The position numbers and the translations under genes are program-made. The notes under the pieces were generated by a model. That model was not told the origin of the DNA and made no database searches. It saw only the letters and a program-made list of their open reading frames with translations. Positions 26,044-35,935 of a DNA stretch of 64,000 bases are shown one piece after another (positions within the stretch are counted from its first letter, which is position 1; each line of letters starts with the position of its first letter). This DNA comes from Jatrophihabitans endophyticus (lineage in GTDB: Bacteria > Actinomycetota > Actinomycetes > Mycobacteriales > Jatrophihabitantaceae), in contig NZ_FQVU01000001.1 in assembly GCF_900129455.1 (NCBI RefSeq), positions 496,001 through 560,000 on the forward strand. The letters run 5' to 3'.

Positions 26044-26508
26044 GTGAGTAGCTCGTTGTCGCGTGTTCCCGCGCGCAGGAGGCGGCAGGCCGCCGCCACG
26101 CTGGGTCTGTTCGCGGTGCTCTTCGTGGCCATCGGCGCGGTCGCCGCCACCGGCGCGACGACCGCCCTGCTCAAGGCGTTCGTGGTCGTCGCGCTGCTCG
26201 TGGCCGTGCTGCTCGGACTCATGGCCTGGGGCATGGCCAGCTCGCTTCGCCAGGACGCCACGCACAGCGCCGACGCGGAGCTCGACGCCGCGATCGAGGC
26301 GGCCGTGCGGGCCCAGGGCGACACGATGTGCGGGTGCGGGCACGACCACGACCCGACCGAGCTGCACGTGCCCGACGACCCGTGTGCCCGCGACGGGCAC
26401 GGCAGCGGCTGCACGCACTCGTGCGAGACGTGCGTCCTCGCGACCATGGCGCGCACCTCGCCGCGGCCGGCCGCCACTCCGCGGCGTCCCTCCCCCTCGC
26501 CGCGCTAG
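26044..26508 (+). CDS. Small membrane protein with Cys/His-rich tail
   Basis: 154 residues with two transmembrane segments (about 19-37 and 43-62) joined by a short loop, so both termini are on the same side. The C-terminal tail (~95-140) is packed with metal ligands: MCGCGHDHDPTELH, then CARDGHGSGCTHSCETC. I do not recognise a family. The tail could bind zinc or an Fe-S centre. GTG 26044 lacks a clear ribosome site. It converges on cimA and diverges from the FAH gene. Confidence 0.65.
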   Translation: MSSSLSRVPARRRRQAAATLGLFAVLFVAIGAVAATGATTALLKAFVVVALLVAVLLGLMAWGMASSLRQDATHSADAELDAAIEAAVRAQGDTMCGCGHDHDPTELHVPDDPCARDGHGSGCTHSCETCVLATMARTSPRPAATPRRPSPSPR

Positions 26509-28088
26509 ACGCTGCCCGCGCTGCGCAGCAATCCGAAGCGCACGGCGTCGTGCAGCGCCAGCCACGACGCCTCGATGACGTTGCCGTGCACGCCGACGGT
26601 GGTCCATTCGCGTTCGTGGTCGGAGGTCTCGATCAGCACGCGGGTCACCGCATCGGTGCCGTGGCGTCCCGGCATGATGCGCACCTTGTAGTCGGTGAGC
26701 TCCATCTTGGCCAGCTGCGGGTACGCACGTTCGAGCGCCTTGCGCAGGGCGCGGTCGAGGGCGTTGACCGGGCCGTTGCCCTCCTCGGTCGAGATGACGC
26801 GGCTGCCCGCGGCGTGCAGCTTGACCGTCGCCTCGCTGACGAGCCTGCCGTCCTCGCGGCGGTCGATGATGACCCGGTACGACTCGACGGTGAACGGCTC
26901 GCTGGCGCCGTCGAGCTCGTCGCGCAGGAGGAGCTCGAACGAGGCGTCGGCGGCCTCGTAGGACCAACCGGCCGCCTCGCGCTCCTTCACCCGCTCCACG
27001 ACCGTGCCGACGACGTCAGGCCGGCCCGTGACGTCGACGCCGAGCTCCGCGGACTTGAGCTCGACCGAGGCCCGGCCGGCCATCTCGGTGACCAGGATGC
27101 GCTGGTCGTTGCCGACCCGTGACGGGTCGAGATGGTTGTACAGCTCGGGGTCGACCTTGATCGCCGACGCGTGCAGCCCCGCCTTGTGCGCGAAGGCCGC
27201 CGCCCCCACGTAGGGCGCGTGCGTGTCGGGAGCCAGGTTCGCGATCTCGGCGATCGCGTGCGACACCCGCTGCAGCTCCGTCAGGCAGCCGTCGGGCAGG
27301 ACGTCGTGACCCATCTTGGTGACGAGACCGCCGATCACGCTGAAGATGTTCGCGTTGCCGGCCCGCTCGCCGTACCCGTTGGCCGTGCCCTGTACGTGCG
27401 TCGCGCCGGCATCCACGGCGGCCAGGGTGTTGGCCACTGCGCAACCCGTGTCGTCCTGGGTGTGGATACCGAGCCGGATGCCGGCGCGACGCCGCACGTC
27501 CGACACGATGTCGTGCACGCCCATCGGGAGCATGCCGCCGTTCGTGTCGCACAGCACCCCGACGTCCGCCCCGGCCGAGGCGGCGACGTCGAGGACACGG
27601 ACCCCGTACTCGGGGTCGTGGTGGTAGCCGTCGAAGAAGTGTTCGCAGTCGACGAAGACGCGGCGCCCCTCGGCACGCAGGAAGGCGACGGTGTCGCGCA
27701 CCATCGCGAGGTTCTCCTCCAGCGTGGTGCGGAGCGCGCGCTCGACGTGCCGGACGTCGGACTTGGCGACGAGCGTGACGACCGTCGCCTGCGAGTCGAG
27801 CAGCGCGCGCACCTGCGGGTCGTCCTCCACGCGCACGCCGGCCTTGCGGGTGGCGCCGAAGGCGACGAGGACGCCGTGGCGCAGCGACAGCTCGCCGGCC
27901 GCCGCCCGCGCGAAGAACTCGGTGTCCTTGGGCAGCGCACCGGGCCATCCGCCCTCCACGAATCCGACGCCGATCTGGTCGAGCAGCCGGGCGACGGCCA
28001 GCTTGTCCGCGACCGAGTACGTGATGCCCTCGCGCTGCGCGCCGTCGCGCAGCGTGGTGTCGAAGACGTGGAACTCGTCGGTCTGCAT
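26505..28088 (-). CDS. cimA: (R)-citramalate synthase
   Basis: 527 residues, HMGL-like TIM barrel plus a LeuA-type regulatory domain (from ~385). DTTLRDGAQREG opens the catalytic domain; GIHTQDDTGCA carries the metal-binding region. The length and GAQREGIT rather than the isopropylmalate-synthase pattern indicate CimA, making citramalate from pyruvate and acetyl-CoA for a threonine-independent isoleucine route. ATG 28088 has AGGAGA upstream. A leader peptide ending Ile-Ile-Ile-Val and a T6 terminator precede it, so it is probably controlled by attenuation. Its last 4 bp overlap the convergent membrane-protein gene. Confidence 0.93.
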   Translation of the reverse strand: MQTDEFHVFDTTLRDGAQREGITYSVADKLAVARLLDQIGVGFVEGGWPGALPKDTEFFARAAAGELSLRHGVLVAFGATRKAGVRVEDDPQVRALLDSQATVVTLVAKSDVRHVERALRTTLEENLAMVRDTVAFLRAEGRRVFVDCEHFFDGYHHDPEYGVRVLDVAASAGADVGVLCDTNGGMLPMGVHDIVSDVRRRAGIRLGIHTQDDTGCAVANTLAAVDAGATHVQGTANGYGERAGNANIFSVIGGLVTKMGHDVLPDGCLTELQRVSHAIAEIANLAPDTHAPYVGAAAFAHKAGLHASAIKVDPELYNHLDPSRVGNDQRILVTEMAGRASVELKSAELGVDVTGRPDVVGTVVERVKEREAAGWSYEAADASFELLLRDELDGASEPFTVESYRVIIDRREDGRLVSEATVKLHAAGSRVISTEEGNGPVNALDRALRKALERAYPQLAKMELTDYKVRIMPGRHGTDAVTRVLIETSDHEREWTTVGVHGNVIEASWLALHDAVRFGLLRSAGSV

Positions 28089-28104
28089 GCGTTCTCCTGA
28101 CAAC

Positions 28105-28134
28105 AAAAAACCCCTCGCCCGGAGGGCGGAGGGG
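28105..28134 (-). terminator. Attenuator terminator upstream of cimA
   Basis: A GC-rich hairpin (28111-28134) is followed on the minus strand by six T (28105-28110). It lies between a leader peptide and cimA, 16 nt before the cimA start, so it is a regulatory terminator rather than an operon end. Confidence 0.85.
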
Positions 28135-28164
28135 TGAGCGCGTCGGCGGTGGGCTGCCGGCGCG

Positions 28165-28191
28165 CTAGACGATGATGATGCTGAACTGCAC
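28165..28191 (-). CDS. cimA leader peptide, MQFSIIIV
   Basis: A minimal open frame GTG CAG TTC AGC ATC ATC ATC GTC TAG. Three consecutive Ile codons and one Val next to the stop, just before a T6 hairpin, are what is expected for ribosome-mediated attenuation by Ile/Val supply. GGCAC-N4-GTGCC lies immediately upstream. The promoter is weak by eye (CACACT six bases before the GTG), so a leaderless start is possible but not shown. Confidence 0.75.
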   Translation of the reverse strand: MQFSIIIV

Positions 28192-28234
28192 GGCACGAGT
28201 GTGCCACAGCTCCCGGCCCACCGCGAGGGGCCGG

Positions 28235-29752
28235 TCAGCCCGTGGGCAGCGCACGGTGCTCGGCCAGGACCTCGCTCTGCTTGTTGTGCAGGGAGCCGAA
28301 GTAATATGCGCCGCCCACGAGGACGACGAAGCCGAGGAACACGAACGCGCCGTACTGGAAGTACCACGCCTGGCCGTGCCCGTACACGTCCGGCCGCGGC
28401 CAGGCCAGGTCGACCACGACGACGGTCTGGTAGACGACGGCGACGATGTTGACGACCAGTCCGGCCCGTCCCAGCGAGAAGTACGGTCCGTGCTCCTTGC
28501 GCGGCCACTCCCCCCTGAGTCGGCGCAGCAGCAGCGGCCCCGTGACGCAGAGGTAGGCGACGTAGAACAGGATGATCGCGACCGAGGTCAGCACGAGGAA
28601 CACCTGCTGGTTGCCGATGTTGATGAGCAGCAGGATGACGGCGAGCACGCCGATGACCAGCGCCGGCACGATCGGCGTGCGCGACGTGCCCGAGACCCGG
28701 GCGACCTTCGAGCCGAACGGCAGTCGTCCGTCGCGGGCCATCGTGAACATGATGCGGATGCCGGCGGTGTGCACGGCCAGCGCGCACACGGTGATGGCCA
28801 CCGCGGAGCAGGCGAGGAACACGTCGCCGAGGCCGTCCCCGAGGGCGTACTTGACGATCACCGGCAGGCCGCCGTTGCCCTGCGTCAGGTTCTTCATGGC
28901 CATCATCGCGAACAGGATCAACAGAGCGCCGAGGACGAAGGCCGCCACCATCGCGCGCAGGATCGCACCCGGAGCGTGCTTGCGCGGGTTGTTCGTCTCC
29001 TCGGCCAGCGACCCCGCGGTGTCGAAGCCGTAGAAGATGTAGGCGCTGGCGATGCCGGCCAGCAGGAACGCACCGGTGTAGCCCCAGGTGCGGCCGTCGC
29101 CGGTGTTGTTCGTCTCCATGATCACGCCCGGGCCGCGCTTCGCGTGGAACGCCAGGAAGACGACCAGCAGCGTGGCGCCGATCAGCTCCACGGCCACGCC
29201 GACGTTGTTGATGATCGCCATGACCTTCACGCCGATCATGTTGATCACGGTGGTGAAGACGACGAGGAGCAGTGCGAGCACGACGGCGTTCTTGGCGCCG
29301 TCCGGCGTGCCGTAGGAGCCGATGTCCTCCGCGCCGCCGATGAACTCGAAGCGGTCGCTGATCTGCGGCAGGATCACCTGGTAGGCCACGGCGACCGCCG
29401 CCACCGTCACGATCGCGCCGATGAGGATGATCCAGCCGGCGAGCCACGACGTCAGTGGCCGCGCCACCTGCTTGGACCACTGGTACACGCTGCCCGCGAG
29501 CGGGAACTGACCGGCCATCTCGGCGAAGCAGAGCGCGACGAGGAACTGGCCGACGAACACGATCGGCCACGTCCACCAGTAGGCCGGGCCGCCGAAGGAG
29601 AACCCGAAGCCGAAGAGCTGGAACACGCCGGTGAGGATCGAGATGTAGCTGAACCCCGCCGCGAAGGACGAGAACTTCCCGAGCGACCGGTCGAGCTCCT
29701 GCTTGTAGCCGAAGCCTGCGAGCTCGTCGTGATCGGTCTTGGAAACGCTCAC
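28235..29752 (-). CDS. APC-family permease (choline/betaine cluster)
   Basis: 505 residues with about twelve hydrophobic segments. GFSYISILTGVFQLFGFGFS and FAEMAGQFPLAGSVYQW identify an amino acid/polyamine/organocation permease. GTG 29752 has a perfect GGAGG five bases upstream. It lies 19 bp after betB, the third gene of betA-betB-APC, so import of choline or a related amine is the likely role, though APC substrates are hard to predict. Its end is 44 bp from the cimA leader with no strong terminator between, so read-through into cimA is conceivable. Confidence 0.85.
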   Translation of the reverse strand: MSVSKTDHDELAGFGYKQELDRSLGKFSSFAAGFSYISILTGVFQLFGFGFSFGGPAYWWTWPIVFVGQFLVALCFAEMAGQFPLAGSVYQWSKQVARPLTSWLAGWIILIGAIVTVAAVAVAYQVILPQISDRFEFIGGAEDIGSYGTPDGAKNAVVLALLLVVFTTVINMIGVKVMAIINNVGVAVELIGATLLVVFLAFHAKRGPGVIMETNNTGDGRTWGYTGAFLLAGIASAYIFYGFDTAGSLAEETNNPRKHAPGAILRAMVAAFVLGALLILFAMMAMKNLTQGNGGLPVIVKYALGDGLGDVFLACSAVAITVCALAVHTAGIRIMFTMARDGRLPFGSKVARVSGTSRTPIVPALVIGVLAVILLLINIGNQQVFLVLTSVAIILFYVAYLCVTGPLLLRRLRGEWPRKEHGPYFSLGRAGLVVNIVAVVYQTVVVVDLAWPRPDVYGHGQAWYFQYGAFVFLGFVVLVGGAYYFGSLHNKQSEVLAEHRALPTG

Positions 29753-29771
29753 TGCAACCTCCGGGGACTGT

Positions 29772-31241
29772 TCAGCGGGGGAACCAGTACTGCGGCTGGG
29801 GATCGATGTTGTGCCAGACGTGCTTCGTCTCGCGGTACTCCGCGAGTCCGGCGAGGCCGAGCTCGCGGCCGACACCGGAACGGCCGTAACCGCCCCACTC
29901 GGCCTGCGGGAGGTACGGGTGGAAGTCGTTGATCCACACCGTGCCGTGCCGTAACCGCGCGGCGACCCGCTGCGCCTTGCCGGCGTCCCGAGTCCACACC
30001 CCGCCGGCGAGGCCGTAGTCGGTGTCGTTGGCGATGCGCACCGCGTCGTCCTCGTCGGTGAACGTCTCGACCGTCAGCACCGGGCCGAACGACTCGTCGT
30101 GCACCGCGGCCATGTCCTGCCGGCACTCGTCGAGCACGGTGGGCAGGTAGTAGAAGCCGTCGGCGAGCTCGGGGTCGTCGGGTGCCCGTCCGCCGCACCG
30201 CAGCACCGCGCCGTCGCCGACCGCGCGACGCACGTAGGCGTCGACCTTCTCGCGATGCGCGGCCGAGATCAGCGTGCCGGTCTGCGTCCGATCGTCGAAG
30301 GGCCCGCCGAGCCGGATGCGTTCGGCGCGCCGGACGAGCTCGGTGACGAACTCGTCGTGCAGCGACTGCTCGATCACGAGCCGCGCGCCGGCCGAGCAGA
30401 CCTGCCCCGAGTGCAGGAACACCGCGGTCAGCGCGAAGTCGAGCGCGGTCTCGACGTCGGCGTCGGCGAACACGACGTTGGGGTTCTTGCCACCGAGTTC
30501 CAGGGCGACCCGTTTGACGGTCGGCGCCGCCGCGGCCGCGATGCGCGTGCCGGTCTCGACGCCGCCGGTGAACGACACCAGGTCGACCCGCGGGTCCTCG
30601 GCCAGCGGCGCGCCGGCCACGGCGCCCGCGCCGAGCACCAGGTTGCCGACGCCGGCGGGCAGCTCGACCTCGTCGAGCGCGCGCAGCAGCAGGATCGCGG
30701 TGGACGGCGTCAGCTCGCTGGGCTTGAGCACGAAGGTGTTGCCGGCGAGCAGCGCCGGCGCGACCTTCCACGACACCTGCAGCAGCGGGTAGTTCCACGG
30801 CGTGATGAGGCCGCACACGCCGACCGGCTCGTGGACGATCCGGCTCACGACGTCTGCGCGGCCGGCGTCGACGACGCGACCGGCCTCGCTGCCGGCGATG
30901 CCCCCGTAGTAGCGGAAGCAGGCGGCGATGTCGGCCATGTCGTACTCGGACTCGACGAGCCGCTTGCCGGTGTCGAGCGACTCGGCCCGCGCGAACGCGG
31001 CGACGTCGCGATCGAGCACGTCGGCCAGGCGCAGCAGCAGCGCGCCGCGCTCCCGCTCCGGGGTTTGCGGCCAGGGCCCGCCGTCGAACGCGGACCGGGC
31101 CGCGGCGATGGCGTCGCGGACGTCGCCGTCGGTTGCCTCCGCGACCGTCGCGACGGGCTCTCCGTTCGCGGGGCAGCGGATCTCGCGCGTGCCGCCGTCG
31201 GCGGCGTCGCGCCACGTCCCCCCGATGAACAGCTGGGTCAC
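29772..31241 (-). CDS. betB: Betaine-aldehyde dehydrogenase-type ALDH
   Basis: 489 residues, NAD(P)-dependent aldehyde dehydrogenase. Catalytic Cys282 (HSGQVCSAG), Glu248 (ALELGGKNP) and Asn150 (TPWNYP) are present. It starts at GTG 31241, overlapping the betA stop, so the two are made together: choline to betaine aldehyde to glycine betaine, an osmoprotectant or carbon source. Sequence alone does not exclude other amino-aldehydes. Confidence 0.9.
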   Translation of the reverse strand: MTQLFIGGTWRDAADGGTREIRCPANGEPVATVAEATDGDVRDAIAAARSAFDGGPWPQTPERERGALLLRLADVLDRDVAAFARAESLDTGKRLVESEYDMADIAACFRYYGGIAGSEAGRVVDAGRADVVSRIVHEPVGVCGLITPWNYPLLQVSWKVAPALLAGNTFVLKPSELTPSTAILLLRALDEVELPAGVGNLVLGAGAVAGAPLAEDPRVDLVSFTGGVETGTRIAAAAAPTVKRVALELGGKNPNVVFADADVETALDFALTAVFLHSGQVCSAGARLVIEQSLHDEFVTELVRRAERIRLGGPFDDRTQTGTLISAAHREKVDAYVRRAVGDGAVLRCGGRAPDDPELADGFYYLPTVLDECRQDMAAVHDESFGPVLTVETFTDEDDAVRIANDTDYGLAGGVWTRDAGKAQRVAARLRHGTVWINDFHPYLPQAEWGGYGRSGVGRELGLAGLAEYRETKHVWHNIDPQPQYWFPR

Positions 31242-32908
31242 GCGGGCCGTCCGGGTGTGGCGCGGTGGAACTCGATCGGGTCGGCGGCGAGCGGGGTGTT
31301 GCCGAGGACGATGTCGGCGGCCTTCTCCGCCGACATCATCACCGGCGCGTAGATGTTGCCGTTCGGGATGTAGGGGAAGATCGACGCGTCGACCACCTTG
31401 AGGTTCTCGACGCCGTGCACGCCCATCGTGAGCGGGTCGACGACCGCCAGGTCGTCCGTCCCCATCTTGGCCGTGCACGACGGGTGCAGCGCGGTCTCGC
31501 CGTCGTTGCGCACCCACTCGAGGATCTGGTCGTCGGTCTCGACCGACGGCCCCGGCGAGATCTCGCCGCCGTTGTACGGCGCCATCGCCGGCTGGTTCAG
31601 GATCCGCCGCGCAACCCGGATCGCCTCGATCCACTCGCGCCGGTCCTGGTCGGTCGAGAGATAGTTGAAGCGCAGTGCCGGTTTGGCCCTCGGGTCGGTC
31701 GAGGTGATCTTCACCGATCCGCGGGAATCGGAGAACATCGGCCCGATGTGCACCTGGTAGCCCTCGCCGCCGGCGGGTGCCGAGCCGTCGTACCGCACGG
31801 CGACGGGCAGGAAGTGGAACATCAGGTTGGGGTACCGCTCGTCGTCGTTGCTGCGCGCGAACCCGCCGCCCTCGAAGTGGTTCGTGGCGCCGGGGCCGGA
31901 CCGCAGGAAGAGCCACTGGGCACCGACGGGCAGCTTGTAGCGGTGCTGCAGGTAACGCTGCATCGACACCGGCTGCGTGCACGCGTACTGGATGTAGACC
32001 TCGAGATGGTCCTGCATGTTCTCGCCGACGCCGGGCAGGTCGACGCGGGGCGTGATGCCCAGCGCGCCCAGCTCGGCGGCGTTGCCGATGCCCGAGAGCT
32101 GCAGCAGCTGCGGGGTGTTGACCGCGCCGCCGCACAGCACCACCGTCTCGGCGTCGACCGTCTCGTGCCGTCGGCGTCGCAGGTACTCGACACCCGTCGC
32201 GCGGGTGCCGTCGAAACGGATCTTCGTCACGTGCGCACCGGTGACGAGCTCGAGGTTGGGACGATCGAGCACCGGGTGCAGGTAGGCCCGCGCGGCCGAC
32301 CAGCGACGACCCCGCCGCACGTTGCGGTCGAAGGCGGTGAAGCCCTCCTGCCGGGCGCCGTTGACGTCGGTCGTCCGCGGGTAGCCGGCCTGCACGGTGG
32401 CGTCGAAGAAGGCCTGGAAGAGCGGGTTCGTGGCCGGCCCGCGTTCGAGCGTCAACGGCCCGCCGTGACCCCGGAACGGGTCGTCGGGCTCCGCCGCCAG
32501 GCAGTCCTCCATGCGCTTGAAGTAGGGCAGGCAGTGCGCGTAGTCCCACGTCGCCATGCCGGGGTCGGCGCCCCATCGCTCGTAGTCCATCGGGTTGCCC
32601 CGCTGGAAGATCATGCCGTTGATGCTGCTGGAGCCGCCGAGCACCTTGCCGCGCGCGTGGTAGACCCGGCGCCCGTTCATGTGCGGCTCGGGCTCGGACT
32701 CGTACTTCCAGTCGTAGAACCGGTTCCCGATCGGGTACGTGAGCGCGGCGGGCATGTGGATGAAGACGTCCCACCGGTAGTCGCGACGTCCCGCCTCCAG
32801 CACGAGGACGCGGTTCGCCGGATCGGCCGAGAGCCGGTTCGCGAGTGCGCAGCCCGCCGAGCCGCCACCGACGACGACGTAGGTGTACCGCCCGGATGCA
32901 GCTGTCAC
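31238..32908 (-). CDS. betA: Choline dehydrogenase-type GMC oxidoreductase
   Basis: 556 residues, FAD-binding GMC family. [16 protein letters not shown] (11-26) is the dinucleotide fold; [16 protein letters not shown] and SGIGNAAEL are the two GMC signatures; the C-terminal HPSCTAKMG and [10 protein letters not shown] carry the active-site His and Asn. Length and motifs match BetA. It starts at GTG 32908 (weak ribosome site), 60 bp downstream of leuB. The betA-betB-APC order marks a complete uptake and oxidation module. Confidence 0.9.
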   Translation of the reverse strand: MTAASGRYTYVVVGGGSAGCALANRLSADPANRVLVLEAGRRDYRWDVFIHMPAALTYPIGNRFYDWKYESEPEPHMNGRRVYHARGKVLGGSSSINGMIFQRGNPMDYERWGADPGMATWDYAHCLPYFKRMEDCLAAEPDDPFRGHGGPLTLERGPATNPLFQAFFDATVQAGYPRTTDVNGARQEGFTAFDRNVRRGRRWSAARAYLHPVLDRPNLELVTGAHVTKIRFDGTRATGVEYLRRRRHETVDAETVVLCGGAVNTPQLLQLSGIGNAAELGALGITPRVDLPGVGENMQDHLEVYIQYACTQPVSMQRYLQHRYKLPVGAQWLFLRSGPGATNHFEGGGFARSNDDERYPNLMFHFLPVAVRYDGSAPAGGEGYQVHIGPMFSDSRGSVKITSTDPRAKPALRFNYLSTDQDRREWIEAIRVARRILNQPAMAPYNGGEISPGPSVETDDQILEWVRNDGETALHPSCTAKMGTDDLAVVDPLTMGVHGVENLKVVDASIFPYIPNGNIYAPVMMSAEKAADIVLGNTPLAADPIEFHRATPGRPA

Positions 32909-32968
32909 GAATGGGGAATCTAGACCCGCGCGGGGTGGCTCGGATAGCTCCCGAGGTCCCGTCCTGGG

Positions 32969-33991
32969 TCAGTCGGCCGCGGCCGCCGCCAGGCGCTCGC
33001 CGATCTCGCCGGTCGAGCCGGGTCGCTTCGGGTCGCGGCTCGCCAGGTCGGCCGCGACGGCCGACTCGACGCGGGCCGCGGCTGCCGTCTCGCCGGCGTG
33101 CGCGAGGAGCATCGACACCGAGAGCACGGCGGCGGTCGGGTCGGCCTTGCCCTGGCCCGCGATGTCCGGCGCCGACCCGTGGACCGGCTCGAACATCGAC
33201 GGGTTGGTGTGGCTGACGTCGAGGTTGCCGCTGGCGGCGAGCCCGATACCACCGGCGATCGCGGCGGCGAGGTCGGTGATGATGTCGCCGAAGAGGTTGT
33301 CGGTGACGATCACGTCGTAGCGGGCGGGGTCGGTGACGAGGTAGATCGTCGCGGCGTCGACGTGGTTGTAGGCGACGGTGACGTCCGGGAACTCCTCGCC
33401 CACGCGCTGCACGGTGCGGAACCAGAGGTCGCCGGCGTTGGTGAGCACGTTGTTCTTGTGCACGAGCGTCAGGTGCTTGCGCGGCCGCGCCTGGGCCCGG
33501 CCGAAGGCGTCGCGCACCACACGTTCGACGCCGAAGGCGGTGTTGACGCTGACCTCGGTGGCGATCTCGTGTGCGGTGCCCCTGCGCAGCACTCCCCCGT
33601 TGCCGGCGTAGGGCCCCTCGGTGCCCTCGCGCACGACGACGAAGTCGATGGCGGGCTCGCCCGCCAGCGGCGTCGCGACGTTGGGGTAGAGCTTGGCCGG
33701 ACGCAGGTTCACGTGGTGGTCGAGCTCGAAGCGCAGCCGCAGCAGCAGCCCGCGCTCGAGCACACCCGAGGGCACGGACGGGTCGCCGACCGCGCCGAGC
33801 AGGATCGCGTCGTGGCCGCGGATCTCCTCGAGCACCGAGTCGGGCAGCACCTCGCCGGTGTTGTGCCAGCGTCCGGCACCGAGGTCGTACTGCGTGCGCT
33901 CGACCCCCGGCAGGACCGCGTCCAGCACGCGCAGTGCCTGCTCGGTGACCTCGACACCGATGCCGTCCCCGGGAACCACCGCAAGCCTCAT
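32969..33991 (-). CDS. leuB: 3-isopropylmalate dehydrogenase
   Basis: 340 residues. [13 protein letters not shown] opens the protein, [14 protein letters not shown] and [15 protein letters not shown] carry substrate contacts, [14 protein letters not shown] the metal aspartates, and [20 protein letters not shown] the NAD site. This size is the actinobacterial type. It catalyses the oxidative decarboxylation step of leucine synthesis and may also serve beta-methylmalate in the citramalate route. ATG 33991 lies 21 bp after the MFS gene on the same strand. Confidence 0.97.
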   Translation of the reverse strand: MRLAVVPGDGIGVEVTEQALRVLDAVLPGVERTQYDLGAGRWHNTGEVLPDSVLEEIRGHDAILLGAVGDPSVPSGVLERGLLLRLRFELDHHVNLRPAKLYPNVATPLAGEPAIDFVVVREGTEGPYAGNGGVLRRGTAHEIATEVSVNTAFGVERVVRDAFGRAQARPRKHLTLVHKNNVLTNAGDLWFRTVQRVGEEFPDVTVAYNHVDAATIYLVTDPARYDVIVTDNLFGDIITDLAAAIAGGIGLAASGNLDVSHTNPSMFEPVHGSAPDIAGQGKADPTAAVLSVSMLLAHAGETAAAARVESAVAADLASRDPKRPGSTGEIGERLAAAAAD

Positions 33992-34012
33992 GCTCGGGAG
34001 CCTAGCCGAGCA

Positions 34013-35308
34013 TCAGGACGCACTCTCAACTGGTGAACTGCGCGTCTCATCATCCGAGACATACGTCGGAAGCTCGCGCTGCCACCGCAGCGGCGAGAAG
34101 AACACCGGCAGCACCGGCAGGCAGCCGCCGATCGCGGCGACGAGCAGCGTCCCGCGCACGCCGACGGCCGAGCCGAGCGCGCCGCCGATCACCCCGCCCA
34201 GCGGCATCGTCCCCCAGACCAGGAAGCGCATCGTCGCGTTCATCCGGCCGAGCAGCTGCGGCGGGCACAACCCCTGCCGGAAGCTCACCTGCGTGATGTT
34301 GTAGACGACCGAGGTCCCCCAGAAGACGACGAAGGCCACGGCGAGCAACCCGAGCGACCAGTCGCGGTGCACGAACGGGGCGACGAAGCCCGTCGGCATC
34401 GACACCGCGATCGAGCCCCAGATGGTCGGCCCCTGCCCGAAGCGGCGGGCGACCCTCGTGGCGACGAACGAGCCGAGCAGTCCGCCGACGGCCGCGGTCG
34501 ACATGATCAGCCCGATCGCCCCGGCCGACAGCGACAGGTCGCGCGCGAGCAGCACGAAGAACACCGCGAAGCCCATGGTGTTGAACAGGTTGGCGGTGCC
34601 GGTGCACATCGCGATGGCGCGCAGGTTGCGGTCGTGCAGGACGAAGGCGAGCCCCTCCCTGATCTCGCGCCCGAGGTGGCGGTCGGGCCTGCGGGCCGGC
34701 TTCGGCGGGCGCGCGCGGATCGCCGCGACCCACGACGCCGACCACAGGAAGCTCAGCGCGTCGACGAGAACCGCGTAGGGCGCGGTGAGGGCCTGGACGA
34801 GCAGGCCACCCGCGCTCGGTCCGGCGATCTGGGACACCGACTCGCTCGCCTGCAGCTTGGCGTTGCCCTCGACGATCCCCCGCCGGTCGACCAGCTGCGG
34901 CAGGTAGGACTGGTAGGCCACGTCGAAGAACACCGTGCCGACGCCGACGACGAGTGCGACGACGTAGAGCTGGCCGATCGTGAGCGCACCCATCGCCTGC
35001 GCCGCGGGGACGGAGGCGAGCCCCGCGGCACGGACGACGTCGTTGACGACGAGGACCCAGCGGTAGCGCATCCGATCCACCCAGGCACCGGCCGGCAGGC
35101 CGACGACCAGGAACGCGATCGACTCGAAGGCGGTCAGCAGACCGACCTCGAAGGTCGACGCGTGCAGCGCGAGGATCGCGACCAGCGGCAGGGCGACCTG
35201 GCTGATCTGCGTACCGAACTGGCTGACCGTCTCGCCGATCCACAGCCGCCGGAAGTCGAGGTGGTGCCACAGGCCGCCCCGGCGGCGGACGGGCTCGACG
35301 GTCCTCAC
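34013..35308 (-). CDS. MFS transporter (MFS_3/EntS type)
   Basis: About 431 residues with twelve hydrophobic segments. LWHHLDFRRLWIGETVSQFG and VNDVVRAAGLASVP are typical of the MFS_3 family, which includes enterobactin and multidrug exporters. I prefer GTG 35308 over GTG 35347, because the latter would put its start codon inside the TGATTG-N8-CAATCA operator. The divergent ArsR-type regulator is its probable repressor. The export substrate is unknown. Confidence 0.85.
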   Translation of the reverse strand: MRTVEPVRRRGGLWHHLDFRRLWIGETVSQFGTQISQVALPLVAILALHASTFEVGLLTAFESIAFLVVGLPAGAWVDRMRYRWVLVVNDVVRAAGLASVPAAQAMGALTIGQLYVVALVVGVGTVFFDVAYQSYLPQLVDRRGIVEGNAKLQASESVSQIAGPSAGGLLVQALTAPYAVLVDALSFLWSASWVAAIRARPPKPARRPDRHLGREIREGLAFVLHDRNLRAIAMCTGTANLFNTMGFAVFFVLLARDLSLSAGAIGLIMSTAAVGGLLGSFVATRVARRFGQGPTIWGSIAVSMPTGFVAPFVHRDWSLGLLAVAFVVFWGTSVVYNITQVSFRQGLCPPQLLGRMNATMRFLVWGTMPLGGVIGGALGSAVGVRGTLLVAAIGGCLPVLPVFFSPLRWQRELPTYVSDDETRSSPVESAS

Positions 35309-35326
35309 CCCTGCAGCCTCGACGAC

Positions 35327-35357
35327 TGATTGGGATATGTCAATCACTTACTACGAT
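35327..35357. promoter_or_regulatory. Shared operator and promoter between MFS exporter and ArsR-type regulator
   Basis: TGATTG-N8-CAATCA (35327-35346) is an exact dyad in the divergent gap. TACGAT (35352-35357) lies six bases before ATG 35364, fitting a leaderless transcript of the regulator. Placement over the start region suggests that the regulator represses itself and the exporter. Confidence 0.6.
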
Positions 35358-35363
35358 GGGCGC

Positions 35364-35888
35364 ATGACCTTCGTCGACCGCCCCGGTGAGCACCCGCGCC
35401 GTCCCGCGACCGACGAGGAGCTGCGCGTGCTCGCCTCCACCCTGCGGCTGCGCGTCCTGCGCATCTGCCTGCACGAGCCGCACACGAACAAGGAGGTCGC
35501 CGAGGCGCTCGGCAAGGATCCGGCGACCGTCCTGCACCACGTGCGCCGGCTGGTCGACACCGGGTTCCTGACCGCGCAGCCGGCGCGGCGCGGGACGCGC
35601 GGCGCGCGCGAGATCCCCTATCTCGCGACCGGCAAGTCGTGGCGGCTGGACTTCCCGCCCACCGACCGGCTGTTGCTCGACACCTTCCTGGAGGAGGTCT
35701 CGCTCGTCCCGGTGGAGCAGGTGCACACGATGCGCGTGGGCCTGCTGCTGACCGACGGGTTGCGCGAGGAGTTCGAGGAGCGCATGCGCGACCTCGTCGA
35801 GGAGTACCGCGCCCGCACCGAGAACACCGGCGACGGACGCGCCTGGTCGCTGTTCCTCGCCGTGCACCCCGACCCCAACCGCCCCTGA
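35364..35888 (+). CDS. ArsR-type winged-helix regulator
   Basis: 174 residues. The helix-turn-helix is NKEVAEALGKDPATVLHHVRRLVDTGFL (about residues 42-69), an ArsR/HTH_20-like domain, followed by an uncharacterised C-terminal half with no clustered Cys or His, so it is not an obvious metal sensor. ATG 35364 is preferred over ATG 35337, which falls inside the operator. Divergent from the MFS exporter. A hairpin shared with the DUF559 gene terminates it. Confidence 0.8.
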   Translation: MTFVDRPGEHPRRPATDEELRVLASTLRLRVLRICLHEPHTNKEVAEALGKDPATVLHHVRRLVDTGFLTAQPARRGTRGAREIPYLATGKSWRLDFPPTDRLLLDTFLEEVSLVPVEQVHTMRVGLLLTDGLREEFEERMRDLVEEYRARTENTGDGRAWSLFLAVHPDPNRP

Positions 35889-35891
35889 GCG

Positions 35892-35935
35892 CTTTTGGCG
35901 CCCTGGCGCAGCATGCTGCGTCAGGCCGCCAAAAG
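35892..35935. repeat. 44-bp imperfect palindrome, copy 1 (DUF559 3' side)
   Basis: Arms of 22 bp pair at 20 positions. The ends are CTTTTGGCG and CCGCCAAAAG, the core GCGCAGCATGCTGCG. It contains the stop codon of the DUF559 gene and lies four bases after the regulator stop. It can act as a bidirectional terminator; its near-copy on the other side of the gene suggests more. Confidence 0.9.

Noticed and set aside
28172-29932. 586-codon open frame on the plus strand across the APC permease
   Set aside because: It is antisense to a clear 12-TM permease and shows no protein family features.
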